From NCBI GenBank assembly GCA_036763105.1, contig JBAIYS010000003.1, positions 186,001 through 250,000 of the forward strand: 64,000 nucleotides of DNA, read 5' to 3'. Below are positions 10,369-18,741 of this stretch, in pieces. A program made the position numbers and the translations under genes. The notes under the pieces are model-generated. The model saw nothing but the letters and a program-made list of their open reading frames with translations. It made no database searches and was not told where the DNA came from. Origin of the DNA: Peptococcaceae bacterium 1198_IL3148 (lineage in GTDB: Bacteria; Bacillota; Desulfotomaculia; Desulfotomaculales; Desulfohalotomaculaceae). Position 1 is the first letter of the stretch, and each line of letters starts with the position of its first letter.

Positions 10369-10584
10369 TCAATCTTTAATATTTAACCTAGCTTTGCGAG
10401 CTCCTTCGGCACCTAAATTGGCCTCAGCCAATTCAACTTTACATTTTGTTCGTTTCAACGCATCCATACGCTTATTTAACTGCCGATGTTCTTCCCCCAG
10501 ACCCAATTCCTTTGCCGATTCATATTGTAATTGTCCCAACATTCTTTTAGTGCGCAGTTCATCAAAATCCTTTTTATGTCCCAT
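10369..10584 (-). CDS. Small charged protein, possibly spore-related
   Basis: 71 residues, strongly basic and helical, with LQYESAKELGLGEE in the middle and ANLGAEGARKARLNIKD at the end. The AKELGL element resembles the start of alpha/beta-type small acid-soluble spore proteins, but the second conserved Gly-Gly region of that family is not clearly present, so the link is weak. A GGGGTG ribosome site precedes the ATG. A GAATA box 18 bases before TAAGCTA is only a poor fit to a forespore sigma-G promoter. It has its own terminator and stands alone between ku and the next gene. Confidence 0.6.
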   Translation of the reverse strand: MGHKKDFDELRTKRMLGQLQYESAKELGLGEEHRQLNKRMDALKRTKCKVELAEANLGAEGARKARLNIKD

Positions 10585-10809
10585 TTAATCACCCCATGCT
10601 TAGCTTAAACAGAATAACGGGTATTTATTCTAATAATCCTTATTTGTATTTAATACTAATAAAATCGAGATACCCCTTTACAAATCAGCATTTTTCTAGT
10701 ATTATGATTGTAATTACTTTCACATTATTATAATTATTATATATAACTATTATAACAACAACCTTATCACATAAAAAAATCTTCTAAACAGAAAGGAGTT
10801 GTTGATATT

Positions 10810-11223
10810 ATGGAAACAAAAAAATTTATGCGTTTAATGTTGGTTGGCAGCATTGGCTCCTCGTTGCTAGGACTTCCCTATGTGTGTCAGCTTTTTGAAG
10901 TTAATTCCGGTCTAATGCAGTGGGGTATCTTTTCAATATTTATAGGGCTTCTACTTATAGGTACATCTGTAACCTGGGATTTAACACATAAGACTACAAA
11001 ATACCTGTTGGCCATAGAATTCTCGCTTTTATCAATATTGCAATTGGTACCCATTTATTATTGGTTTGTTGCTCAACCCCAGGCGATGGCGGTTACCACA
11101 TTCACCAACGCAGTAAGTAATTTTGGCTATACACTGCCGCACTTTGTGTTATTATTTATCGGCGTTTTAGTGGTCTACCGTTTACTTAATAAAGACATAA
11201 TACCAAATTTAAATCAGGGATAA
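10810..11223 (+). CDS. Small four-helix membrane protein, unknown
   Basis: 137 residues with four predicted membrane helices (about 9-27, 36-55, 65-88, 108-126) and almost no soluble part. AGAAAGGAG precedes the ATG. I recognise no family motif. It is the only rightward gene in this part and ends in a shared bidirectional terminator with spoVR. Function unknown. Confidence 0.75.
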   Translation: METKKFMRLMLVGSIGSSLLGLPYVCQLFEVNSGLMQWGIFSIFIGLLLIGTSVTWDLTHKTTKYLLAIEFSLLSILQLVPIYYWFVAQPQAMAVTTFTNAVSNFGYTLPHFVLLFIGVLVVYRLLNKDIIPNLNQG

Positions 11224-11234
11224 TGCAAACTAAT

Positions 11235-11261
11235 AAGGAGTCACCTTAGGGGTGGCTCCTT
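11235..11261. terminator. Bidirectional terminator between the 10810 gene and spoVR
   Basis: AAGGAGTCACC pairs with GGTGGCTCCTT (one wobble/mismatch) around a short TTAGG loop, flanked by TTAAATTTT on one side and ATTAG on the other. It sits between two convergent genes. Confidence 0.8.
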
Positions 11262-11268
11262 AAATTTT

Positions 11269-12678
11269 CTAAGCAAACTTCTTTGCTATTTTTTCACCAT
11301 CATAACTGAAAAGTACTACTTTTTTGTCAAGTATGGTTTCTAAATGCACCGGTCGCCCCCAAATTAAATATATATGGGGTAACGTCTTTTCTAAATGTAA
11401 AACATCAAGTTCCAACCCTTCAAATAAATGCTTCAAGTGCAATTCGCCACGCTTTTTATAGTCACCATTTTCTACTACGATATAAGGCACACCGCAATTG
11501 GTTAAGTTTCTAACTAATTCATCACGCACCTTTCTCCAATCTTTATCCACCACTTTATAGTCATGCCCCACTTTGCGAAACAAATACAAGTCTAATTCCT
11601 CTATCAGCTCTTTAGTCAAATAATTTCTGAGAAAACTGACATCGTTATCAACTGTGCGCACCTCAAAGATCTTTTCTCGACCTTCTTGACCATTGCAACC
11701 ATATCTTTCCCGCTCTTCTTCTGTAGGGTTATTCCAACGTTTTTCAATATCTTCAAATATTTTTAAGCCAATAAAGTATGGATTGATGCTGGTTTTAGAT
11801 GTCTGAATTACTCCGGCATGCATTTTAGCAAACTCCAATGCTTCTGATTCCACTAAATCCATTTCTCGCATAATGCGCAGATGCCAATATGTGGCCCAGC
11901 CCTCGTTTATTATCTTTGTCTGCATTTGTGGCCAAAAATACAACATTTCTTCCCGTAACACCGACAAAATATCCCGCTGCCACTCTTCCAAATCCGGGGC
12001 ATATTCAAGCAAAAACTTCATTAAATCATTGGCCCTTTTTATCGACGTACATTTGTGTTGGCAATTGCAGTCACCTGCACCTTCCTTTTTGCTACCTATA
12101 TTCCACATGTCATCATAGGGGGTCTTTTGCTGATTACCACAACATTGTTTTATTGTGGTTGGCATTTCTTTAATATAACTATGGGGGTCAATATGCTGTT
12201 GCAAAGACAATGCGGCATCCAAAAATTGTTCTACTTTTTCGCAACCATACTTTAATTCATAATTCCGAAACCGTTGCGAAGCAACAGACATGGATTCAAG
12301 CATATCTCTGTTGGTATGTTTAAACCAAACATTGTTCTTGAAGAAATCACAATGGGCCAGCACATGGGCCATTACCATTTTATTCTGAATTAGTGAATTG
12401 CCCTCTAATAAAAAAGCATAGCAAGGGTTAGAGTTAATCACCATTTCATAAATCCGGCTAAGATTATAGTCATACTGCGTCTTCATTTTATGATAGGCTT
12501 TGCCAAATGACCAGTGAGTAAAACGTGCTGGCATGCCATAGGCACCAAAGGTATAAATTATTTCCGCAGGACAAATCTCAAAACGCATGGGGTAAAAATC
12601 CAAATTAAATCCCGTTGCAGTTTCAGTAATTTTTTCTATACTCTCTGCCAATAATTTTAATTCTAAACTTTTGCTCAT
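11269..12678 (-). CDS. spoVR: SpoVR family protein
   Basis: SpoVR is needed for proper spore cortex formation in Bacillus subtilis; the E. coli homologue is YcgB. This protein has the family size (about 469 residues) and blocks such as YNLSRIYEMVINSNPCYAFLL (21 residues, here split at YNLSRIYEMV/INSNPCYAFLL), EEMLYFWPQMQTKIINEGWA and HLKHLFEGLELD. The start is the ATG at 12678 with GCGGAGG upstream; an earlier in-frame ATG overlaps yhbH and lacks a ribosome site. It is the last gene of prkA-yhbH-spoVR, a grouping also known in proteobacteria as yeaG-yeaH-ycgB. Confidence 0.96.
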   Translation of the reverse strand: MSKSLELKLLAESIEKITETATGFNLDFYPMRFEICPAEIIYTFGAYGMPARFTHWSFGKAYHKMKTQYDYNLSRIYEMVINSNPCYAFLLEGNSLIQNKMVMAHVLAHCDFFKNNVWFKHTNRDMLESMSVASQRFRNYELKYGCEKVEQFLDAALSLQQHIDPHSYIKEMPTTIKQCCGNQQKTPYDDMWNIGSKKEGAGDCNCQHKCTSIKRANDLMKFLLEYAPDLEEWQRDILSVLREEMLYFWPQMQTKIINEGWATYWHLRIMREMDLVESEALEFAKMHAGVIQTSKTSINPYFIGLKIFEDIEKRWNNPTEEERERYGCNGQEGREKIFEVRTVDNDVSFLRNYLTKELIEELDLYLFRKVGHDYKVVDKDWRKVRDELVRNLTNCGVPYIVVENGDYKKRGELHLKHLFEGLELDVLHLEKTLPHIYLIWGRPVHLETILDKKVVLFSYDGEKIAKKFA

Positions 12679-12691
12679 GCTGTTCCTCCGC

Positions 12692-13879
12692 TTATACATC
12701 AAAGGGTTGCATCATCCGCACCGTCCCTTGGTTACTCCGGTTAGAAAAGAAAGCTTTTAACGCGGGGTAAACGCCACTCTGATCTCGAATACTGACTGTG
12801 GTAAAATTGCTTTTTTCAATTGTTTTAAATGAATTTTTCAGTGTACTACTATAATAATATGGACCCTCGATCTCTCCATAACCTACTAAGTTACAGTATG
12901 CTAACATTTTATTGATCAGTTCCACACAACGTTCGTTGTCTGAGCTGAGATTATCACCATCGGAAAAGTGAAAGGCATAAATGTTGTAATCGTTGGGGCT
13001 GTATCTGGTTTCTATTATATTTAACGCCAAGTCATAGACCGACGAGCATCTAGTGCCCCCGCTCTCCCCTTTGGTAAAAAACTCCTCCTCAGTAACTTCC
13101 TTAGCCTCGGTGTGATGAGCTAAAAAAACAATCTCCACCTGTTGATATTTCGAGCGTATAAACTGCACCATCCAAAAGAAAAAACTGCGGGCAATATACT
13201 TTTCATAGGGCCCCATACTGCCCGACGTGTCCATCATTGCCAACACCACCGCTGCCGACTGATACTTAAAAGCAGTTTCCCAGGTGCGATAACGCAGATC
13301 CTCTGGCTTAATGCCGTGGATTCCTGGCTTACCTGCCTTAGCGTTACGTTTCAGCACTTCCATTAACGTGCGCTTACGGTCAATGTTGCCTTGCAATCCC
13401 TGCTTACGAATGTCCCTAAATTCTATTGTTTCAGAGGCCAGTTGTTTATTGTGTTTTTCTTTTAAATCCGGCAGTACCAAATCCTTAAAGAGCATTTGCT
13501 GTAGCTCTTCCAAGCTGATATCCGCCTCATAATAATCGATACCAGGTTGCTCACCAGCGCCACCTTTGCCCTTGCCGTTACCACCCCCCTGCCGGTCGCT
13601 GGCCACCACATCCCCCACTTTACTGTCACCATCGCCTATACCCCCATGTTTTTGCTTGTGATGGTCATAACGAAAACGGTACTCTTCTAATGAGCGAATG
13701 GGTACCCGGTACACCTTTTTACCATCAGACATAATAATGCTTTCATCGGTAATAATATCCGCTAAGTTTTTTTTGATGGCCTCCCGCACCTTTTGGCGAT
13801 GCCGTTGTTGGTCCAGTTCACCCTTGCGATGTAGAGACCAATCTTCGCGGGATATGATATAAACTTTTTTCTTATCCAT
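12692..13879 (-). CDS. yhbH: YhbH/YeaH family protein (DUF444, VWA-like)
   Basis: 395 residues. The N-terminus is charged (about 1-110, with a Gly-rich stretch GGIGDGDSKVGDVV), then a von Willebrand A-like fold begins with MMDTSGSMGPYEK, a DxSxS metal-binding motif, followed by YNIYAFHFSDGDN. YhbH-type proteins are encoded beside PrkA kinases across bacteria and act in sporulation in Bacilli and in stationary phase in enterics. It is 10 bases downstream of prkA and 13 bases upstream of the spoVR start. Confidence 0.94.
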   Translation of the reverse strand: MDKKKVYIISREDWSLHRKGELDQQRHRQKVREAIKKNLADIITDESIIMSDGKKVYRVPIRSLEEYRFRYDHHKQKHGGIGDGDSKVGDVVASDRQGGGNGKGKGGAGEQPGIDYYEADISLEELQQMLFKDLVLPDLKEKHNKQLASETIEFRDIRKQGLQGNIDRKRTLMEVLKRNAKAGKPGIHGIKPEDLRYRTWETAFKYQSAAVVLAMMDTSGSMGPYEKYIARSFFFWMVQFIRSKYQQVEIVFLAHHTEAKEVTEEEFFTKGESGGTRCSSVYDLALNIIETRYSPNDYNIYAFHFSDGDNLSSDNERCVELINKMLAYCNLVGYGEIEGPYYYSSTLKNSFKTIEKSNFTTVSIRDQSGVYPALKAFFSNRSNQGTVRMMQPFDV

Positions 13880-13889
13880 ATATCATCAC

Positions 13890-15785
13890 CTAACGGTTTA
13901 ACAAACTACCTACATACTTCAACAGTTCATTGGCACACACCGGGCAATAGCCATGGTCTGAAATTAAACGGGCGCTAACTTCGTTAATCCGCTTTAGTTG
14001 TTCAGCGTCAGGGGTTTTGGTGGAAGTGGTTATTTTAACCACATCCTTTAAATCAACAAACAATTTTTTCTCAATTGCTTCCCGCAAACGCTCATGGGAC
14101 TGATAATTAAACCGTTTGTTCTTGCGGGCGTATACCGATAACCTGATTAAAATTTCCTCGCGGAAGCTCTTTTTAGCGTTTTCAGACACACCAATTTGTT
14201 CCTCTATAGAGCGCATTAATCTTTCGTCAGGATCAATTTCTTCGTCTGTAATGGGGTCCTTTAATTTGACACCGTTACAATAGGCCTCAACGTTATCCAG
14301 ATAGTTTTCAAACAAAACCCGGGCACTGTCCTCGAAGGAATATACAAAGGCCTTCTGTACTTCCTTTTTAGCCAATTCGTCATATTCTCTGCGGGCAATG
14401 GATATAAAGTTTAACAACCGTTCCCGCTCCTCTTTATTAATAGATGGGTGTTGATCCAAACCATCTTTAATAGAGCGCAACACATCTAATGCATTGATAC
14501 AATTGTTGCCGGTTCTAATCAACGCACTGGACAAACGGTTGATAATATACCGCGGGTCTACACCACTCATACCCTCCTCTCCTGCCTCTTGATGCAATTC
14601 AGCTACGTCCTTTTGTTTAAATCCCTCCACATCTTCGCCGTCGTAAAGTTTCATCTTTTTGACAATATCCATGCCCTGTTTTTTGGACTCCTTTAGGCGC
14701 GATAACACCGAGAAAATACCTGCCACCTTTAGGGCATGGGGTGCAATGTGTACGTTTTTTAAGTCACTTTGTTTAATTAGTTTATCGTAAATTTGTATCT
14801 CTTTAGACACCTTTAAGTTATATGGTACTTTAAGCACAATCATCCTGGATTGCAGCGCTTCGTTCTTTTTGTTGGCTATAAAGGCTTTGTATTCGTTTTC
14901 GTTGGTATGGGCTACAATTAATACATCAGCATAGATCAACGCAAAACGTCCCGCTTTAAAATTTCCTTCCTGGGATAAGGACAACAGATTCCAAAGGAAT
15001 TTTTCATCACACTTTAACATTTCCTGGAACTCCATCAACCCGCGATTACTGATATTTAGTTCTCCATCAAAGCGATAAGCCCGGGGATCACTTTCAGAAC
15101 CGTATTCAGCAATGGTGGAAAAGTCAATGCTTCCTGTTAAGTCTGCAATGTCCTGACTTTTGGGATCTGAGGGAGCGAAGGTGCCAATGCCTACCCTTTT
15201 GTCTTCGGATAAAATCACCCGTTCCACCGGCACTTTTTCTACGTCACCACCAAATTCTGTATCCAACCGCAGTTGACAGGCCGGACACAAATCCCCTTCT
15301 ATGCTTATCCCGTATTCCTCCATAAACTCTGGTCGCAATTCCTTTGGTATCAAATGCAGCGGCTCCTCATGCATGGGACACCCTTTAATGCCATACAATG
15401 CACCAGCCTCTGTACGGGAGTAAGCTTCTAATCCCTTTTTTAACATCGAAACAATTGTGGATTTGCCACCACTTACAGGGCCCATTAGTAATAAAATTCT
15501 TTTCCTGACATCCAACTTTTTAGCTGCGGGATGAAAGTACTCCTCCACCAATTTTTCTAACGTCCTATCTAAACCAAACAGTTCCTTGTTGAAAAAGCGA
15601 TAGCTTTTGACATCGTCGTTGACAATAATGCCAGCATCTTCAATCATATTATAAAGTCTGGCATGGGATAGTTGACAAACATATGGTTTTTCCTTAACCA
15701 AATTTAAGTAATCACTGAATAATCCTTCCCAATGCAATTCTCGTTCTTTTTGTCGATACTCCTCAAGACGTTTCAAAAAATCCAA
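13890..15785 (-). CDS. prkA: PrkA family serine protein kinase (AAA+)
   Basis: 631 residues. Walker A is LMGPVSGGKST (near residue 105), followed by the family region CPMHEEPLHLIPKE and CPACQLRLDTEFGGD with a CxxC pair. The C-terminal kinase-like domain closes with a zinc-like CPVC. PrkA has been called a kinase and also an AAA+ protease-like factor; in Bacillus subtilis it supports sporulation. First gene of the leftward operon with yhbH and spoVR. About 90 bases upstream CATATAAT is seven of eight to a sigma-E minus-10 box, but no matching minus-35 was found. Confidence 0.96.
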   Translation of the reverse strand: MDFLKRLEEYRQKERELHWEGLFSDYLNLVKEKPYVCQLSHARLYNMIEDAGIIVNDDVKSYRFFNKELFGLDRTLEKLVEEYFHPAAKKLDVRKRILLLMGPVSGGKSTIVSMLKKGLEAYSRTEAGALYGIKGCPMHEEPLHLIPKELRPEFMEEYGISIEGDLCPACQLRLDTEFGGDVEKVPVERVILSEDKRVGIGTFAPSDPKSQDIADLTGSIDFSTIAEYGSESDPRAYRFDGELNISNRGLMEFQEMLKCDEKFLWNLLSLSQEGNFKAGRFALIYADVLIVAHTNENEYKAFIANKKNEALQSRMIVLKVPYNLKVSKEIQIYDKLIKQSDLKNVHIAPHALKVAGIFSVLSRLKESKKQGMDIVKKMKLYDGEDVEGFKQKDVAELHQEAGEEGMSGVDPRYIINRLSSALIRTGNNCINALDVLRSIKDGLDQHPSINKEERERLLNFISIARREYDELAKKEVQKAFVYSFEDSARVLFENYLDNVEAYCNGVKLKDPITDEEIDPDERLMRSIEEQIGVSENAKKSFREEILIRLSVYARKNKRFNYQSHERLREAIEKKLFVDLKDVVKITTSTKTPDAEQLKRINEVSARLISDHGYCPVCANELLKYVGSLLNR

Positions 15786-15966
15786 TTATCACCACTCCCA
15801 TATTAAGATTAGCGGCGTACAGCTCACTTCAAGATTAGCAGTTTTTTGTGTTTAGGTTGTAACATTATATGCGCTTGGCACCGCTCCAATGAAAATAAAT
15901 GCAATATTCTAAACTACTTTATCTATTTCGACATTATCTAACCAGATAAAATACCACGAAAACAAA

Positions 15967-16000
15967 AACGCTTGTAGTCAACTATTTGACCACAAGCGTT
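15967..16000 (-). terminator. Terminator of the small 16018 gene
   Basis: AACGCTTGT and ACAAGCGTT close a hairpin whose inner part AGTCA/TGACC also pairs in part; on the minus strand it is followed by TTTTTGTT. It lies 18 bases after the stop. Confidence 0.75.
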
Positions 16001-16017
16001 ATCATATTCCATAATGA

Positions 16018-16149
16018 TTAATCTTCATCCAAAGGGGTAACAATTACATGGCGATCTTCAACATAAAACTTAGCGATTTCATCTTTGTTTGTGATAAAGC
16101 GGTACTGAACCTCGTTTCCTTCCATCCACGTTAACAAATATCTCATCAT
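16018..16149 (-). CDS. Small conserved-looking acidic protein, 43 residues
   Basis: The plausible protein is MMRYLLTWMEGNEVQYRFIT followed by NKDEIAKFYVEDRHVIVTPLDED. A longer open frame reaches 16296, but the GGGGGGTGGCG purine stretch just before 16149 marks the start. It looks like a small alpha/beta protein of the kind common in clostridial genomes; no function is suggested. It has its own terminator. Confidence 0.6.
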   Translation of the reverse strand: MMRYLLTWMEGNEVQYRFITNKDEIAKFYVEDRHVIVTPLDED

Positions 16150-16355
16150 TGCGCCACCCCCCATTATTTTGTATACAATATCCTTAAGCAAAGCATAACA
16201 AAATTCACTGTATTTGGCAATAGGCTTGTGAAAATTTTCTTCAATAATTTTTATAAAAAATGTAACTGGTTTCAGTGGTTTACTTTTAATAAACATTTAT
16301 ATAATCAGCAGTCCTTAGACATACTAAATTAAAATGCTTTTACAGGAAGGATGCT

Positions 16356-16592
16356 GTGTCGGTGGATTATCAAAAACAAATTACAGATTCCCTATTCGGG
16401 CTTAAAGATCCTAATACAATGAAGGATATCTCGTGCAACCTAAAGGCCATAGAAATTAGCGATGATAATGCCGTTACTGTGGTCTTAGGAGGTTGCTGTC
16501 CAGACAAAGATTATAAAAGCCTTGAGCATGAAATAGCACAACGGGTACTGTCCTTTGAAGGAGTAACTCAAGTGCAGGTACAGTTTCAGTAA
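16356..16592 (+). CDS. MIP18/DUF59-like small protein
   Basis: 78 residues resembling the MIP18 (DUF59) domain, which also forms the N-terminus of Mrp/ApbC iron-sulfur carriers: ITDSLFGLKDPNTMKDI, then AVTVVLGGCCPDKDY with the conserved cysteine, then VLSFEGVTQVQVQFQ. Such proteins act in iron-sulfur cluster delivery. It starts with GTG after AGGAAGG. No Fe-S genes are next to it. Confidence 0.75.
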   Translation: MSVDYQKQITDSLFGLKDPNTMKDISCNLKAIEISDDNAVTVVLGGCCPDKDYKSLEHEIAQRVLSFEGVTQVQVQFQ

Positions 16593-16673
16593 CTATCTTC
16601 CGCAACCACTTAGGGCGGTTATATTTTTGTGTTATAATAACTGGGTAGTTTTCCATTATGAGGAGGGTGAGTG

Positions 16674-16874
16674 ATGTATATTATAGATCGGTTTGAAAAT
16701 GAATGGGCGGTGATCGAATTTGACCGACAGGTATTTAACTTGCCGAAGAGCCTACTGCCGCCCACCGCCAAAGCAGGGGATGTAATCACCATTAATATTT
16801 CCCTTAATACCAAGGCCACCGAGGGTATCAAACAACAAAATCAAGCGCTTATTGACGATATTTTTAAGGAGTAA
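16674..16874 (+). CDS. DUF3006 domain protein
   Basis: 66 residues: MYIIDRFENEWAVIEFD..., then LPKSLLPPTAKAGDVITINI. This is the small DUF3006 beta-barrel-like family that in Firmicutes is usually encoded next to ComEC-like metallo-beta-lactamases, as here (4-base gap to the next gene). The ATG at 16674 is favoured over a GTG at 16671 because GGAGG ends 7 bases before it. Function unknown; the pairing suggests joint action with the downstream hydrolase. Confidence 0.85.
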   Translation: MYIIDRFENEWAVIEFDRQVFNLPKSLLPPTAKAGDVITINISLNTKATEGIKQQNQALIDDIFKE

Positions 16875-16878
16875 TTAA

Positions 16879-17925
16879 ATGACTTTTCAAATCAAAAAAC
16901 TTGCTTTCATACTGTTACTACCACTGCTATTCGTTGTCGGTTGTAGTGGTGATAAACCCGCTAGTCAACCAACGGATTTACTGGTTCATTATTTAGACGT
17001 GGGTCAAGCTGATAGCATTTTGGTGCAATTGTCCAATGGTCAAAATATGCTGATTGATGCCGGCAATAATGATGACGGCCAGTTGGTAACTGGTTACCTA
17101 AAGGAACAAGGGGTTAAAAAAATTGACTATTTAGTGGGTACCCACCCCCATGAAGATCACATCGGCGGATTGGATACTGTCATAAACCAGTTTGAAATTG
17201 GTAATGTTTACCTGCCCAAGGTAACGCACACCACTAAAACCTATCAGGACGTATTGGTGGCATTAAAAGACAAAGGTCTAAAGGTCATTGCTGCCAAGGC
17301 AGGGGTAGAGATCCTGAATGAAGATGAATTACAGGCTATAATAATCAGCCCCATCAATGACCACTACCAAGAATTAAATGATTACTCCGCTGTAATCAAA
17401 CTCAATTATCAACATACCAGTTTTTTGTTCACCGGAGATGCCGAAGAATTGGCGGAGAATGAAATTTTAACCAGCGGCATAGACGTAAAAGCAACGGTAT
17501 TAAAGGTTGGCCACCACGGTAGCGTTTCTTCCACCAGTGACAAGTTTTTAGCGGCGGTTAACCCTAAACTTGCCATAATTAGTGTTGGCACAAACAACGA
17601 TTATGGACACCCTCACCAGCAAACTTTAGAAAGGTTAAATAAAGCTGGCATCAGTGTGCTACGCACCGATCAACAAGGCACCATCATCATCAAATCAGAT
17701 GGCAAGCAGGTTAGCAGTAACGTCACACCGGTTAAGCAACCAACAACAGCGGCACTGCCTGCTGCAACTGAGGGCAGTTATTTGGGCAGCGTCAATTCCG
17801 ACAAGTACCATACCCCAGATTGTCCCCATGTAGATAGTATTGCTGATAAAAACATTATTTGGTTTAAAGATATGGCAGCAGCCAAAGCAGCTGGCTATCA
17901 ACCCTGCAGTAACATTAAACAGTAA
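16879..17925 (+). CDS. Secreted ComEC-like metallo-beta-lactamase lipoprotein with Ada-like C-terminal domain
   Basis: 348 residues. A lipoprotein signal (LPLLFVVGC, lipidated Cys22) is followed by a metallo-beta-lactamase fold: LDVGQADSILVQ, LIDAGNN, the metal motif GTHPHEDHIGGL (residues 88-97), FLFTGDAE and LKVGHHGS. This is the hydrolase type fused to ComEC and also found free outside the cell, probably a nuclease or phosphodiesterase. The last 45 residues (YHTPDCPHVDSIADK and GYQPCSN) match the metal-binding Ada-like domain seen at the end of secreted nucleases, which supports DNA as substrate. It follows DUF3006 and ends in a strong terminator. Confidence 0.92.
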   Translation: MTFQIKKLAFILLLPLLFVVGCSGDKPASQPTDLLVHYLDVGQADSILVQLSNGQNMLIDAGNNDDGQLVTGYLKEQGVKKIDYLVGTHPHEDHIGGLDTVINQFEIGNVYLPKVTHTTKTYQDVLVALKDKGLKVIAAKAGVEILNEDELQAIIISPINDHYQELNDYSAVIKLNYQHTSFLFTGDAEELAENEILTSGIDVKATVLKVGHHGSVSSTSDKFLAAVNPKLAIISVGTNNDYGHPHQQTLERLNKAGISVLRTDQQGTIIIKSDGKQVSSNVTPVKQPTTAALPAATEGSYLGSVNSDKYHTPDCPHVDSIADKNIIWFKDMAAAKAAGYQPCSNIKQ

Positions 17926-17931
17926 TAATTA

Positions 17932-17958
17932 GAGGGGGCTTTAATAAAATGCCCCCCC
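17932..17958 (+). terminator. Terminator of the lipoprotein gene
   Basis: AGGGGGC and GCCCCC form a GC-rich stem around TTTAATAAAAT six bases after the stop. The downstream T-tract is poor, but position and stem strength make it likely. Confidence 0.7.
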
Positions 17959-18068
17959 AGTCACAAAACCTTTCCTAATTATATTGTTAGACCTCCACTT
18001 GGAGAGATTATCTGCCACTCTGATAGATAACTAGATTTCAATTCCACCTTCCACCCTGATAATTTGCC

Positions 18069-18625
18069 CTAAAGTTCCGATAGGTACGCTAAGTTTGGGT
18101 TGTTTTGCAAAGATAATTGTCTAATTCCATAGGGATAGATCGATTCATCAAGCTTAAAATTATCCAACCAGCAGGATAAATACATCTCCAATGCCTCGGT
18201 GTTGGCCAACTTCGCGGGCACATGTAGACTAACGAATCTGTCAGTACGGGCCAAGATAACACCATATTTAGCATTGCCGATCTTCAACAATGGCTCTCCA
18301 TCGGGTTGGCAATGTAATGTCCAAGCAGAGTTCCATTTCCTCCGGTGTAAAGTGCTGATCAATTGCCCGCTTGAAAAAAGGTATCCTTAATGCCCACTTC
18401 CGTGGCCAAAGCCTGTACAGTTTCAATAGAACTTTTAGCTGCATCCCGGATACTTTTATTGGCAACAAGCTGTGCCATAGCGTGTACCGCCCCAATCAGA
18501 GCATTGGAGGCAGCAATGGCTGCCAGCAGACTGGCCTTGGCCATGGCATCGCATTTTGTTTCTTTATAGGCAGTGGCAGCCTATTCAACTTCATAGTCTT
18601 TGGGGTTTAGCGTCTTAATGATAAA
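18069..18625 (-). pseudogene. Decayed gene of unknown family
   Basis: Three minus-strand frames join into one protein-like reading: KTLNPKDYEVE, an in-frame TAG, AATAYKETKCDAMAKASLL..., AIAASNALIGAVHAMAQLVA..., then a frame change near 18360 to AIDQHFTPEEMELCLDITLP, another near 18300 to GEPLLKIGNAKYGVILARTD... and DESIYPYGIRQLSLQ. At least one stop and two frameshifts break it. The Ala-rich helical middle and beta-rich end do not match a family I know. No intact copy is in the window. Confidence 0.7.
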
Positions 18626-18741
18626 ATGAATACTTCTACCTTGTCAGTTGCACAGTAATCATTTAGGTGGTTTAATTTTTGCTTATTACCCTATATAATT
18701 ATAGGTAGAATGCACATTTTGGATGAAAGGGTAGTACTTTG

